A stretch of DNA of 64,000 bases from Acidimicrobiales bacterium (GCA_016716005.1 JADJXE010000001.1:633001-697000), one strand, 5' to 3'; shown: positions 17,070-25,380, counted from the first letter of the stretch. Numbers and translations are program-made. Notes: generated by a model from the letters alone, not told the origin.

Positions 17070-18132
17070 CGTCGCCGGGCCCGCGGCCGACCCGGCGACG
17101 TGGAGCTGCCCCCTGCCCCTGCGCGACCACGACACCGTGGTGCTCGGGCACGGCGGCGGCGGGCGCCTCTCGGCCGAGCTGGTCGAGCACCTGTTCCTGC
17201 CCGCCTTCGGGGGCGCCGACCCGGCCGGCCTGCACGACGCGGCCGTGGTCGAGGCCGGGGGCGCCCGGCTGGCCTTCTCGACCGACTCCTACGTGGTGCG
17301 CCCGCTGTTCTTCCCCGGCGGCAACATCGGCCACCTGGCCGTGCACGGCACCATCAACGACGTCGCCATGGCCGGCGCCACCCCGCTCTTCCTGTCGACC
17401 GCCTTCATCGTGGAGGAGGGCCTTCCCCTCGAGGTGCTGGGCCGGGTGGCCGAGGCCATGGGCGAGGCCGCCCGGCTGGCGGGCGTGCGTCTGGTCACCG
17501 GCGACACCAAGGTGGTCGACCAGGGCCACGGCGACGGCCTGTTCGTGACCACGGCCGGCGTGGGGCTGGTGCCGCCCGGCGTGCACATCGGCCCCGACCG
17601 GGCCCGGCCGGGCGACGCCGTAATCGTGTCGGGGTCCATCGGCCGCCACGGCATCGCGGTGCTGTCGGTGCGCGAGGGCCTGGAGTTCGGCACTGTGGTC
17701 GAGAGCGACACGGCGCCGCTCCACGGGTTGGTGGCGGCCATGCTCGCCGCCGCCCCGGGGGTGCACGTGCTGCGCGACCCCACCCGCGGCGGGTTGGCCG
17801 CCACCCTCAACGAGATCGCCGCCTCGTCGGCGGTGGGGGTCGAGATCGCCGAGCGCGCCGTGCCGGTCCCGCCCGAGGTGCGCGCCGCCTGCGGCTTCCT
17901 CGGCCTCGACCCCTACGCGGTGGCCAACGAGGGCGTCCTGGTGGCCTTCGTCGACCCGGCCTCGGTCGACGCCGTGGTCGGGGCCATGCAGGACCACCCG
18001 CAGGGCCGCGGGGCCGCAGTGATCGGGCGGGTCACCGACGCCCACCCCGGTGTCGTGGCGGCCGTCACCGCCATCGGCGGCACCCGCATCGTCGACCTGC
18101 CCCTCGGCGAGCAGCTCCCCCGCATCTGCTGA
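17062..18132 (+). CDS. hypE: hydrogenase maturation protein HypE
   Basis: A 356-residue ATP-dependent dehydratase that converts the carbamoyl group received from HypF into the cyanide ligand. It ends in PRIC, the C-terminal Cys that carries the thiocarbamate/thiocyanate. The PurM/ThiL-like fold is shown by VLGHGGGGRLS at the N-terminus, a VTGDTKVVDQGHGDG segment and RDPTRGGLAATLNEIA. GTG 17062 overlaps the hypD stop by eight bases. It is the last gene of the hyp operon; the next start has its own promoter. Confidence 0.96.
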   Translation: MADVAGPAADPATWSCPLPLRDHDTVVLGHGGGGRLSAELVEHLFLPAFGGADPAGLHDAAVVEAGGARLAFSTDSYVVRPLFFPGGNIGHLAVHGTINDVAMAGATPLFLSTAFIVEEGLPLEVLGRVAEAMGEAARLAGVRLVTGDTKVVDQGHGDGLFVTTAGVGLVPPGVHIGPDRARPGDAVIVSGSIGRHGIAVLSVREGLEFGTVVESDTAPLHGLVAAMLAAAPGVHVLRDPTRGGLAATLNEIAASSAVGVEIAERAVPVPPEVRAACGFLGLDPYAVANEGVLVAFVDPASVDAVVGAMQDHPQGRGAAVIGRVTDAHPGVVAAVTAIGGTRIVDLPLGEQLPRIC

Positions 18133-18140
18133 CCGCGCCG

Positions 18141-18146
18141 TACCCT
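18141..18146 (+). promoter_or_regulatory. -10 box (TACCCT) of leaderless cupin mRNA
   Basis: TACCCT, six bases, then ATG 18153. It separates the cupin gene from the hyp operon that ends at 18132. Confidence 0.55.
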
Positions 18147-18152
18147 GCCCGC

Positions 18153-18491
18153 ATGACCACCGCCAGCGCCCTCACCTTCGTCGACGACGTGACCGCCCTG
18201 GTGGCGGTGCAGGCCGAGAGCACGGTGTCGCGGGTGGTGCTCCGGGAGGCAGGCGCGAGGGTCGTGCTCTTCGCGTTCGACGCCGGCCAGGAGCTCACCG
18301 AGCACACCGCGGCCCTGCCGGTGCTGCTGCAGGTGCTGTCGGGCCGGCTCACCGTGAGCGCCGGCGGGCGCACCGTCGACCTGCGGCCGGGCGGGCTCGT
18401 CCACCTCACCGCCCACCTCCCCCACGCGGTGCTTGCGCACGAGCCGACCGTGCTGCAGCTCACCCTGCTCCAGGCTGTCGACGGCGGGTAG
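18153..18491 (+). CDS. small cupin-domain protein
   Basis: A 112-residue single-domain cupin. The two beta-motifs are recognisable: GQELTEHTA followed by a VLSGRLTVSAGG turn, and a PGGLVHLTAHLPHAVLA second motif. Histidines that could hold a metal are present (HTA, HLTAHLPH). No signal peptide. Small cupins of this type bind a metal or small molecule; the role here is unknown. A TACCCT box six bases before ATG 18153 indicates separate leaderless transcription after the hyp operon. Confidence 0.75.
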   Translation: MTTASALTFVDDVTALVAVQAESTVSRVVLREAGARVVLFAFDAGQELTEHTAALPVLLQVLSGRLTVSAGGRTVDLRPGGLVHLTAHLPHAVLAHEPTVLQLTLLQAVDGG

Positions 18492-18503
18492 CGGCTCGGG
18501 CGG

Positions 18504-18509
18504 TACGTT
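18504..18509 (+). promoter_or_regulatory. -10 box (TACGTT) of leaderless amidase mRNA
   Basis: TACGTT, six bases, then ATG 18516. Together with the start codon it lies inside the first copy of a 30-bp tandem duplication; the second copy has GACGTT and CTG at the matching positions. Confidence 0.55.
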
Positions 18510-18564
18510 CCGGGCATGGACGAGCTGGGCCTGGACGTTCCGGGCCTGGACGAGCTGGGCCTGC
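18505..18564. repeat. 30-bp tandem duplication across the amidase start
   Basis: Copies at 18505-18534 and 18535-18564 share ACGTTCCGGGC and GGACGAGCTGGGCCTG and differ at the start codon (ATG versus CTG). The duplication adds ten residues to the protein N-terminus. Confidence 0.8.
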
Positions 18565-20003
18565 TCGGCGCGGCCGCCACCGCCCGGTTGGTGGCCGCCG
18601 GCGCGGTGTCGGCGCGCGAGACGGTCTCGGCCCGGCTGGCCCGCCTCGACGCCCTGGCCGGGCTCGACGCCGTGGTCGCCCGCGACGACGAGGCCGCCCT
18701 CGCCCAGGCCGCCGAGCTCGACCGGCGCTTCGCGGCCGGCGGCCCCGTCGGCCCGCTGCACGGGGTGCCGGTGACGGTGAAGGACTGGATCGACGTGGCC
18801 GGTCTCCCGTGCGTCGGGGAGAGCGGTGACCGCAACCGGGTGCCGGCGACCGACGCCACAGTGGTCGCCCGGCTCCGGGCGGCCGGCGCGGTGGTGGTGG
18901 CCAAGACCAACGTGGGGGTCGACCATCCGCTGTTCGGGCCGTGCCGCCACCCGGTCGACGCCACCCGCAGCCCCGGTGGCTCGTCCAGCGGCGAGGCCGC
19001 GCTGGTCGGTGCGGGCGGCTCGTGCCTGGGGATCGGCAGCGACAGCGGCGGCAGCATCCGCCTGCCGGCGTCCTGGTGCGGCGCCACGGGTCTGAAGCCC
19101 ACCTTCGGGCGGGTGCCCCTCACCGGCCACTTCCCCCGCATCGGTGCCCTGCACGACGGCCGCACCGTCATCGGCCCGCTCGCCGGCCACGTCGACGACC
19201 TCCGCCTCTGCCTGCGCGTGATCCACGGCCCCGACGGGCGCGATGCCGCCTGCGCGCCGGTACCGCTCGACGTCGGGGCACCGCAGGCCCTGCGAGCCAC
19301 CCGCGTGGCCTGGCTGGTCGACGACGGAGCCGGGCGAGCGAGCCCGGGGGTCGCGGCCGCCGTGCGACGGGCCCTCGTGGCCCTCGAGGAGGCGGGCGCG
19401 CGGGTGGCCGACGAGCCCCTGACGGGGATCATCGACGAGTCCCTCGACATCACGCGCCGCTACTGGTCGCGCCGTTCGCTCGACGGCCCCGCCAACGACC
19501 GGCTGCTCTGGGACTGGGACCGCTTCCGGCGCCGGCTGCTCACCCTGGCCGACGGCTTCGACCTGCTCGTCACCCCCAGCACCGCGGGCGTGGCCCCGCC
19601 GGCCCGGGCCCTCGACGAGCTCGACTACGTGTTCACGCTGCCGTGGAGCCTCACCGGCTGGCCGGCGGCATCGGTGCCGATGCCGGTGCCGGTGCCGGTG
19701 CCGGTGCCGGTGCCGGTGCCGGTGCCCGACGGTGGGCTGCCGTTGGGGGTCCAGGTCGTCGGTGGGCCCTGGCGCGACGACATGGTGCTGAGCGCGGCCG
19801 GCGCCGTCGCCACGGTCCTGGCCAGGGCTCGACGACCGGCCGGTGATCCCGACCCGGCTCAGGCCGGCGCGCAGCCGGTGGGCTCGGGCCAGAGGCTGCC
19901 CGCGAGCCCCCGGCACACCTCGGCGACCACGCCGGCGGGCGCGCCGGGCACACCGGTCCAGTCGGTGGTCACGCGCAGGGCGCCGGGCCCCACCACCTCG
20001 TAG
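18516..20003 (+). CDS. amidase signature family enzyme with a Val-Pro repeat and extended C-terminus
   Basis: A 495-residue Ser-cisSer-Lys amidohydrolase. The catalytic Lys is Lys89 (VTVKDW), the cis-Ser is in SPGGSSSGEAA, and the nucleophile is Ser180 in GSDSGGSIRLPAS. It probably hydrolyses a carboxamide in the cytosol; the substrate is not predictable. Two oddities stand out. A hexanucleotide repeat encodes seven Val-Pro pairs in the loop between SVPMP and DGGLPLGVQ. After the normal family end (around ARARRPAG) the frame continues about 50 residues, antisense to the lipoprotein gene at 19859. The N-terminal ten residues are a duplication. Confidence 0.88.
   Translation: MDELGLDVPGLDELGLLGAAATARLVAAGAVSARETVSARLARLDALAGLDAVVARDDEAALAQAAELDRRFAAGGPVGPLHGVPVTVKDWIDVAGLPCVGESGDRNRVPATDATVVARLRAAGAVVVAKTNVGVDHPLFGPCRHPVDATRSPGGSSSGEAALVGAGGSCLGIGSDSGGSIRLPASWCGATGLKPTFGRVPLTGHFPRIGALHDGRTVIGPLAGHVDDLRLCLRVIHGPDGRDAACAPVPLDVGAPQALRATRVAWLVDDGAGRASPGVAAAVRRALVALEEAGARVADEPLTGIIDESLDITRRYWSRRSLDGPANDRLLWDWDRFRRRLLTLADGFDLLVTPSTAGVAPPARALDELDYVFTLPWSLTGWPAASVPMPVPVPVPVPVPVPVPDGGLPLGVQVVGGPWRDDMVLSAAGAVATVLARARRPAGDPDPAQAGAQPVGSGQRLPASPRHTSATTPAGAPGTPVQSVVTRRAPGPTTS
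19681..19722. repeat. hexanucleotide microsatellite (TGCCGG)7 inside the amidase
   Basis: Seven perfect TGCCGG units followed by TGCCCG, encoding alternating Val and Pro. Gains or losses of whole units keep the reading frame, so loop length may vary between strains. Confidence 0.9.
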
Positions 20004-20383
20004 GTGATCTGGTGGCGGTACGCCGGGTCGGCGGCGCCGGGCGCGCCATGGGCGGCGTAGCTCACCTCGACCAGGAAGGCCGGAGCCCCGGTCGCCAGCG
20101 CGTCGACCAGGCACGAGAGGACCTCTGGGCTGGGCAGGGCGGTGGTCGGCCAGCCCGACGGCGTGATTCGGCCGCAGTCCCGGGCCCCCGGGGGGAGCGC
20201 CCCGGTGTCGCTGGAGGCCGCCGTCTCCTCCGTCGAGGACGCGGTGCCCTCGGCAGACGGCGGCGAGAAGACCTCTCCGCCCTCGTCGCCGCTCCCGCCA
20301 CCGCAGGCCGTGACGAGCCCGGCCACCAGCACCGCCAGCACCGCCGGCCCGGCCGCCCGCACCTCGCGAGATCGGCTCTGCAC
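19859..20383 (-). CDS. secreted lipoprotein, unknown function
   Basis: A 174-residue lipoprotein: basic start, hydrophobic segment and lipobox LVTAC, then a Gly/Ser/Glu/Thr-rich linker to about residue 65. The folded part carries four Cys residues (ARDCGRI, VLSCLVD, AEVCRGL, PTGCAPA), likely two disulfides outside the cell. I recognise no domain. The start is GTG 20383. The 35-base gap to the divergent polymerase gene holds that gene's promoter. The last 145 bases overlap the amidase tail on the other strand; codon pattern favours this gene as real and the amidase tail as read-through. Confidence 0.7.
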   Translation of the reverse strand: MQSRSREVRAAGPAVLAVLVAGLVTACGGGSGDEGGEVFSPPSAEGTASSTEETAASSDTGALPPGARDCGRITPSGWPTTALPSPEVLSCLVDALATGAPAFLVEVSYAAHGAPGAADPAYRHQITYEVVGPGALRVTTDWTGVPGAPAGVVAEVCRGLAGSLWPEPTGCAPA

Positions 20384-20406
20384 GACCTCATGGTCGCGCC
20401 GGCCGC

Positions 20407-20412
20407 TACGGT
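20407..20412 (+). promoter_or_regulatory. -10 box (TACGGT) of leaderless polymerase mRNA
   Basis: TACGGT, six bases, then ATG 20419, in a short divergent gap. Confidence 0.6.
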
Positions 20413-20418
20413 CCGACC

Positions 20419-21444
20419 ATGGCCAACGAGGCCGTCGTCGTGGAGGTGGCGGGCCGCGAGCTGGCGGTGTCGAACCCCGGAAAGGTGTTCTTCCCGGCCC
20501 GCGGCGAGACCAAGCTCGACCTGGTCCGCTACTACCTGGCCGTCGGCGACGCGGTGATGCGCACCATGGCCGATCGACCCGTGCTGCTGCAGCGGTTCCC
20601 CGACGGGGCGCGCGGCTCGTCGTTCTTCCAGAAGCGGGTGCCGAAGGGAGCGCCCGACTGGCTCACCACCACGGTGGTGTGGACGGTCAACGGAACCCCC
20701 TCGACCGCCCTGGTGATCGCCGACCTGGCCCACCTGGTCTGGGCCGTGAACCTGGGGTGCGTCGGCTTCCACTCCTGGCCCTTCCGCGCCGGCCACGCCG
20801 GCGAGGTCGACGAGCTGCGCGTCGACCTCGATCCGCAGCCGGGCACCACCTTCGCCATGGCCCGTGAGGCCGCCGCCCTCGTAGGGTCGTTCCTCGACGA
20901 GGTGGGCATGCGGGGATTCGTGAAGACCACCGGCTCGCGGGGCCTGCACGTGTACGTCCCCCTGGTGCCCCGCCACGACTCGGTGGTGGTGCGCTCGGCC
21001 GCGGTGGCCGTGGCCCGCGAGCTGGAGCGACGCCGGCCCGACCTGGTCACCGCCGCGTGGTGGAAGGAGCAGCGGGGCGCCCGCATCTTCGTGGACTTCA
21101 ACCAGAACGCGCCGCACAAGACAGTGTTCGCACCGTGGTCGGTGCGGGCCGTCGACCACGCCCCGGTCTCGTGCCCGCTGCGCTGGGAGGAGGTCGCCGG
21201 GGTGGACCCCCGCGACCTCACCATCGCCATCGTGCCTCGTCGGCTGGAGCTGCTGGGCGACCCCTGGGCCGACCTGCCCGGCGCGGCCCAGGAGCTCGAC
21301 CCGCTGCTCGACCTGGTGGCACGCGACCAGGCCGCCGGCCTCCCCGACGCGCCGTGGCCGCCCGTCTACCCGAAGATGGCCGGCGAGCCCACCCGCGTGA
21401 ACCCCAGCCGGGCCCGCCCGGCCCAGGAGCCGGGCGGGGACTGA
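20419..21444 (+). CDS. stand-alone LigD-type polymerase (archaeo-eukaryotic primase family)
   Basis: A 341-residue homologue of the polymerase domain of bacterial DNA ligase D, which fills gaps with a preference for ribonucleotides during end joining or base excision repair. It opens with SNPGKVFFP, carries the metal-binding DLDP, the TTGSRGLHVYVPL motif and a third acid in IFVDFNQN, and ends in a basic, Pro-rich tail. No ligase or nuclease domain is attached, as in mycobacterial PolD1/PolD2. No Ku or ligase gene is in this window. A TACGGT box precedes ATG 20419 by six bases. Confidence 0.92.
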   Translation: MANEAVVVEVAGRELAVSNPGKVFFPARGETKLDLVRYYLAVGDAVMRTMADRPVLLQRFPDGARGSSFFQKRVPKGAPDWLTTTVVWTVNGTPSTALVIADLAHLVWAVNLGCVGFHSWPFRAGHAGEVDELRVDLDPQPGTTFAMAREAAALVGSFLDEVGMRGFVKTTGSRGLHVYVPLVPRHDSVVVRSAAVAVARELERRRPDLVTAAWWKEQRGARIFVDFNQNAPHKTVFAPWSVRAVDHAPVSCPLRWEEVAGVDPRDLTIAIVPRRLELLGDPWADLPGAAQELDPLLDLVARDQAAGLPDAPWPPVYPKMAGEPTRVNPSRARPAQEPGGD

Positions 21445-21462
21445 GCGATCCGAGGGTCCGCC

Positions 21463-21918
21463 TCACACGGCCAGGCGGACCCCCACCAGCATCACGCCGA
21501 TCATCGAGACCACCAACGCCACCAGCGCCAGCATCAGCTGGCCCTTGAAGGCGCTCAGCTCGCCTCGGATCTCCGCCTTGAGCTCGCCCCGCAGACCGAC
21601 GACGTCGCCCCGGAGCTCGGCCATCCCACCCCGGAGCTCCACCATCTCGCCGCGCACCCCCGCCATCTCGCCGCGCAGCTCCGAACGCAGCTCGACCATC
21701 TCGCCGCGCACCCCCGCCATCTCGCCGCGCAGCTCCGAACGGAGTCCTGACATCTCGCCCCGGACGAGCGCCAGCTCGCCTCGCAGCACGTCCTTGGTCA
21801 CGATGTCCGACCAGTCGACCGGGGGAACGGCCGTCATCAGCAGGGCCGCCTCGTCGGGGCCCAGCTTGTCCTCGAGGCAGCGGTGGAGCCGCAATCGTTC
21901 GGCGTCGGTGAGCGCCAC
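21463..21918 (-). CDS. coiled-coil, C-terminally membrane-anchored protein (paralogue 1)
   Basis: A 151-residue protein with three parts: a conserved N-terminal module LTDAERLRLHRCLEDKLG...LLMTAVPPVDWSDIVTKDVL, a coiled coil of repeated EMAGVRGEMVELRSELRG units, and one C-terminal transmembrane helix. Two more genes of this design lie at 29890 and 31817. The repeats come from a 54-bp tandem duplication. The start is GTG 21918 (VALTDAERL), with GGAGGG upstream. A similar architecture is common in actinobacteria, but I know no proven function; a membrane-tethered oligomeric scaffold is an inference. It is downstream of the crotonase gene on the same strand (89-base gap). Confidence 0.75.
   Translation of the reverse strand: MALTDAERLRLHRCLEDKLGPDEAALLMTAVPPVDWSDIVTKDVLRGELALVRGEMSGLRSELRGEMAGVRGEMVELRSELRGEMAGVRGEMVELRGGMAELRGDVVGLRGELKAEIRGELSAFKGQLMLALVALVVSMIGVMLVGVRLAV
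21651..21758. repeat. 54-bp tandem repeat in the coiled-coil gene
   Basis: Two near-identical 54-base units (period 21651 to 21705) encode 18 residues each, extending the heptad-like coiled coil without breaking the frame. Confidence 0.8.
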
Positions 21919-22007
21919 GGTGACCCTCCACGGTCGGGACCGGCGAGAGGGGGGAGCACGAGGTGATCGTACCCCTGGGGTGTCTCGCCGGGGCGGGCCG
22001 CGACGGG

Positions 22008-22856
22008 CTACGGACGCGGGCGGGAGCCGTAGTCGCCGAAGGGCTCGTCGCGCTCGCGCACCGCTCGCCGCCAGCCCACCTCCTGCGACCGGGCCACGAA
22101 GTCGAGGCCCTCCCGGGTGTTGCGGGCCACCCCGTCGAACAGGCACGAGATCAGCCGTGATCGGTCCGGCGCGTACGCCTGGCGGGCGACGTCGTTGCAA
22201 GCCAGCTTCACCATCTGGAGCTGGTTGAGGGGCAGCCGGGCCATCCGCTGGGCGAGGGCCGCCGTGTGGGCCAGGAGCTCGTCGTCGGGCACGCACTCGA
22301 GGATCATCCCGATGCGGGCGGCCTCGGGGGCGGGCAGCTCGTCGCCGGTCAGCAGGTAGCGCTTGGCCCGCTCGAGGCCGAGCCGCGCCACCCACACCCA
22401 CGTGGCCTCGGGCACGCCCCACACCCGCGCGGGCGGGTAGCCGAACGTGGCCGACTCGCCGGCCACGATGAGGTCGGCGTTGAGGATCATGTCGGTGCCG
22501 CCGGCCACGCACCACCCCTGCACGGCCGCGAGGGTCGGCTTGGTGATGGTGTGCAGCAGGGCGAACGTCTCGGCGAACCGCCCGATCATCGTCAGGTCGG
22601 CCATCGAGTCCCACACGTGCCCCGAGGTCGCACCGGTGGCCGAGCCGGCGGTGCTCCAGTCGAGACCGAACCCGGCGCAGAAGGCCGGACCCTCGGCCCG
22701 GACCAGCACCACCTTCACCGCGGGGTCCCGGTCGGCGCCGCGCAGGGCGTCGCCCAGCTCGTCACGAAGCTCGGGGGTGATGGTGTTGTAGGCCCCGGGG
22801 CGACACAGCACCAGGTGCCGCACCGCCCCTTCGTCGTCGATGCGCACGGCGTTCAC
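22008..22856 (-). CDS. enoyl-CoA hydratase/isomerase (crotonase) family protein
   Basis: A 282-residue crotonase-fold protein. The first oxyanion-hole segment is AFCAGFGLDW and the second GWCVAGGTDMILNADLIVA, followed by FGYPPARVWGVPEA. These fit acyl-CoA hydratases or isomerases of lipid or side-chain degradation; exact chemistry is not determined. GTG 22856 precedes the conserved start VNAVRIDDEGAVRHLVL; the frame is open upstream without similarity. It is cytosolic, divergent from the DUF6159 gene and followed by the coiled-coil gene. Confidence 0.88.
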   Translation of the reverse strand: MNAVRIDDEGAVRHLVLCRPGAYNTITPELRDELGDALRGADRDPAVKVVLVRAEGPAFCAGFGLDWSTAGSATGATSGHVWDSMADLTMIGRFAETFALLHTITKPTLAAVQGWCVAGGTDMILNADLIVAGESATFGYPPARVWGVPEATWVWVARLGLERAKRYLLTGDELPAPEAARIGMILECVPDDELLAHTAALAQRMARLPLNQLQMVKLACNDVARQAYAPDRSRLISCLFDGVARNTREGLDFVARSQEVGWRRAVRERDEPFGDYGSRPRP

Positions 22857-22960
22857 GGCCGCCAGCGTGGCAGCCGGAGCCGCCGGCCCGCACGCGGTCC
22901 CGGTCGGCCGGGCCGAGCCCGGGCAGACTGGCGCTGAGGAACGAGCACGCGGGGGATGCG

Positions 22961-23821
22961 ATGGCCTGGCGAGAAGGTGGCGAGCTGGCGAGGAAGACCT
23001 GGGGCCTCGTGAAGGAGCACCGCGTCCTGCTGTCACTGGTCGTCCAGGGGGCAGTGGTCGCCACGGTGATGCTCGCCGTAGGCGGCATCCCTGCGGGCGC
23101 GGTGCTCTCCGCCGACGACGCGAGCACCCCGGCGGCGATCGCGGCCGCGACCATCGCCCTGGTGGCGGTCTACCTGGCCACACTCACCGGCATGGTGTTC
23201 GCCGGCGCGGTGGCGTGGGCCGCCGATCGCATCCTCGCCGGCCACCCCGACCCCACCAGCGCCGAGGCCAGGAGCGCGGCGATGCAGCACCTGGGCGCGC
23301 TGGCCGGGTGGGCGGCCATCACCATGGCGGTCGGCTGGCTCCTCAGCGCCCTGCGGGGCGACGGCGGGGGCAACGCCTTCGTCGCCATCCTCCGCCTGGT
23401 GGTCAGCGCCGCCATCGCCGTGACGTGGGCCTTCGCCACCTTGTTCGCGGTGCCGGCCATCGTGCTCGACGGGGTCGGACCCATCGAGGCCATCAAACGG
23501 TCGGCCCGGTTGTTCAAGGAGCGATGGGGCACCGAGGTGTCGGGCACGTTCCGACTGGGCGTGCGGATCTCGCTGCTGTTCGTGCTCCCCGGCCTGGTGC
23601 TGCTGGTGGCGGGCGTCGTGCTGCTGCTCAACGGCGAGGTGGTGGCCCTGGGGGTCGCGCTGGCCGCCGCGGGGGTCGCCCTGCTCATCGTCGGCGGCCT
23701 GCTGTCGAGCACCGTGCGCGCCGTGTTCGGCGTGGCCATGTACCGCTACGCGGAGCAGGGCGAGTCGGTGGGGGTGTTCAGCGCCGCCGAGCTGGCCGGC
23801 GCGGTGCGGACGCGGCGCTGA
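22961..23821 (+). CDS. DUF6159-type integral membrane protein
   Basis: A 286-residue protein with about six membrane segments in two blocks (near 26-80, 110-160 and 200-255). It begins with a basic cytosolic stretch REGGELARKTWGLVKEHR and has a conserved central VPAIVLDGVGPIEAIKRSARLFKERWG, which I associate with the uncharacterised DUF6159 membrane family. Function is unknown. A GGGGGATG ribosome site precedes ATG 22961. It ends four bases before the convergent M28 peptidase. Confidence 0.72.
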   Translation: MAWREGGELARKTWGLVKEHRVLLSLVVQGAVVATVMLAVGGIPAGAVLSADDASTPAAIAAATIALVAVYLATLTGMVFAGAVAWAADRILAGHPDPTSAEARSAAMQHLGALAGWAAITMAVGWLLSALRGDGGGNAFVAILRLVVSAAIAVTWAFATLFAVPAIVLDGVGPIEAIKRSARLFKERWGTEVSGTFRLGVRISLLFVLPGLVLLVAGVVLLLNGEVVALGVALAAAGVALLIVGGLLSSTVRAVFGVAMYRYAEQGESVGVFSAAELAGAVRTRR

Positions 23822-23825
23822 CCGC

Positions 23826-25202
23826 TCAGCCCTCCGGCCGGACGCCGGCCCGCATGGCCGCGGCCGACACCCCTGCGGTGGCGGCCACGACGCGGAAGGC
23901 GGCCCTGGTGACCTGGCGCAGGCTGGGGACGTGCACCTTGTCGGGCAGGTCGGCGGCGTCGAAGAGGTACCAGGGCGCGGTCAGGTAGTTGACGAGGGGC
24001 ACGCCCTCGTCGTGGAAGTGGCCGCCGTCGGTCGTCGGCCGCACCCCCAGGGCCGTCGGGGTGAGGATCAGCGAGCGGTCGACCGCCTCGGCCACGACGG
24101 CGTCCCACACCGCCCGCTCCAGCCAGGGGTTCTCGCTGGTGAACCACCAGCGGGGCACGGCCCGGTCGTCGGGCACCAGCTCGCCGTCGACGTCCGGGCA
24201 CTCGCGGGCGGCGTGCTCCAGGTGCACCTCCAGCACGATGCGCGCCAGCTCGTCGCGGTGGCGTCGGATGAAGGCCTGGGTGCCCCGGCCGCCCGTCATG
24301 TGGGCCGCGTTGGCGGTGAACACCAGGCGGTGCGGGCGGTCGTGGCGGTCGACGGCCGCCCACGCCTCGGCCTGGGCCAGCAGCAGGGCGAGGCCCGACG
24401 CGTCCTCCACGGCCGAGCGCCAGGGGCCGTCGTGGTGGGTGCCCACCACCACCCACTCGTCGTCGGCGCCGGGCAGCTCGCCCACCACGTTGTGGCTCGT
24501 CGTGGTGCTGCGCTCGGCGTCGACGGCCACCATGGCCGGCACCTTCCCCCCGCCCAGCAGGGACAGCAGCCGGTCGCCGTCGGCGGCCCCCACGTACACC
24601 CCCGGGATGGGTCGGGGCTCACCGTCGTAGGGCACGTAGTACTGGCAGCCGCCGCCGGGGTAGTTGCGCAGGATGCCGACGTAGGCAACCGCGCCGGCTG
24701 CGACGGCCGGGTCCATCGTCGCCTGGACCTCGGGGGCGAAGGGCAGCACATGGGTGCCGCCCGCGAAGTTGCCGCCCGGGTCGTGGGCCCAGCCGGCCTC
24801 CTGCGCCGCGCGGGCCGGGCCGGCATCGGCGAGGGGTCGGGCCCGCCGGCCGGCCACCGGGAACGCCGGGGGCAGCTCGACCAGGGCGAGCTCGTACACC
24901 GCCACCTTCCCCCGCACCGCACCCGGGTGGGCCGGGTCGTAGCGGGCCAGCTCGCCGGCCACCCGGGCCGGCTCGCTGAACGGCACGGCCGAGCAGGCCA
25001 CGTCGACGAACCCGGTGCCGACCTGCACCCGCAGGCGGGCCGATCGGTCCTCCCAGTAGGGGGTGTGCACGGGCTCCAGGCGCACCCGCTCGAGGCCCAG
25101 GCTCTCGAACCGCGCCGCGAGGTGCTCGATGGCCCGCTGGTCGGCCGGGTAGCCGGGGCGGCGCACCCCCCACGAGGCGATCTCCTCGATGGCGGCCAGC
25201 AT
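23826..25202 (-). CDS. M28 family zinc peptidase
   Basis: About 458 residues from ATG 25202. The aminopeptidase core shows VVVGTHHDGPWRSAVEDASG (His and Asp metal ligands), HLEHAARE (Glu) and a late GGHFHDEGVPLVNYLT. An inserted PA-like region sits between residues 90 and 240. No signal peptide is visible, so it is probably cytosolic. The frame is open to 25349, but that extension crosses an intergenic hairpin element, so I prefer 25202, which starts just before ASWGVRRPGYPAD; a start in between remains possible. The natural substrate is unknown. Confidence 0.82.
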   Translation of the reverse strand: MLAAIEEIASWGVRRPGYPADQRAIEHLAARFESLGLERVRLEPVHTPYWEDRSARLRVQVGTGFVDVACSAVPFSEPARVAGELARYDPAHPGAVRGKVAVYELALVELPPAFPVAGRRARPLADAGPARAAQEAGWAHDPGGNFAGGTHVLPFAPEVQATMDPAVAAGAVAYVGILRNYPGGGCQYYVPYDGEPRPIPGVYVGAADGDRLLSLLGGGKVPAMVAVDAERSTTTSHNVVGELPGADDEWVVVGTHHDGPWRSAVEDASGLALLLAQAEAWAAVDRHDRPHRLVFTANAAHMTGGRGTQAFIRRHRDELARIVLEVHLEHAARECPDVDGELVPDDRAVPRWWFTSENPWLERAVWDAVVAEAVDRSLILTPTALGVRPTTDGGHFHDEGVPLVNYLTAPWYLFDAADLPDKVHVPSLRQVTRAAFRVVAATAGVSAAAMRAGVRPEG

Positions 25203-25301
25203 GACCTCGACGTCGGGGTCGGGCAGGTGGCGCAGGGCGGGCGGCGGCGCGTCGATCCACCGATGATGCCGCGGCCCGGCGTGCCGTGCCGGCCCGCCGC
25301 C

Positions 25302-25354
25302 GTTCTGTGCACCGCACACGCCGGGATCCGGCCGGCCGCTGGCGTGCACGGAAC
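25302..25354. repeat. hairpin element with GTTCTGTGCAC arms
   Basis: Left arm GTTCTGTGCAC (25302-25312), right arm GTGCACGGAAC (25344-25354), 10 of 11 pairs. It lies in the gap between the divergent M28 and trmO units. The same arm sequence occurs at 33279, 39062 and, modified, 55751. Confidence 0.65.
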
Positions 25355-25380
25355 CCGATCGGGACAGCCCGGCTCGGCGC

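Noticed and set aside
25203..25349. Upstream extension of the M28 peptidase to 25349
   Set aside because: The extension starts inside an intergenic hairpin element and has no family similarity, though a start between 25202 and 25349 is not excluded.
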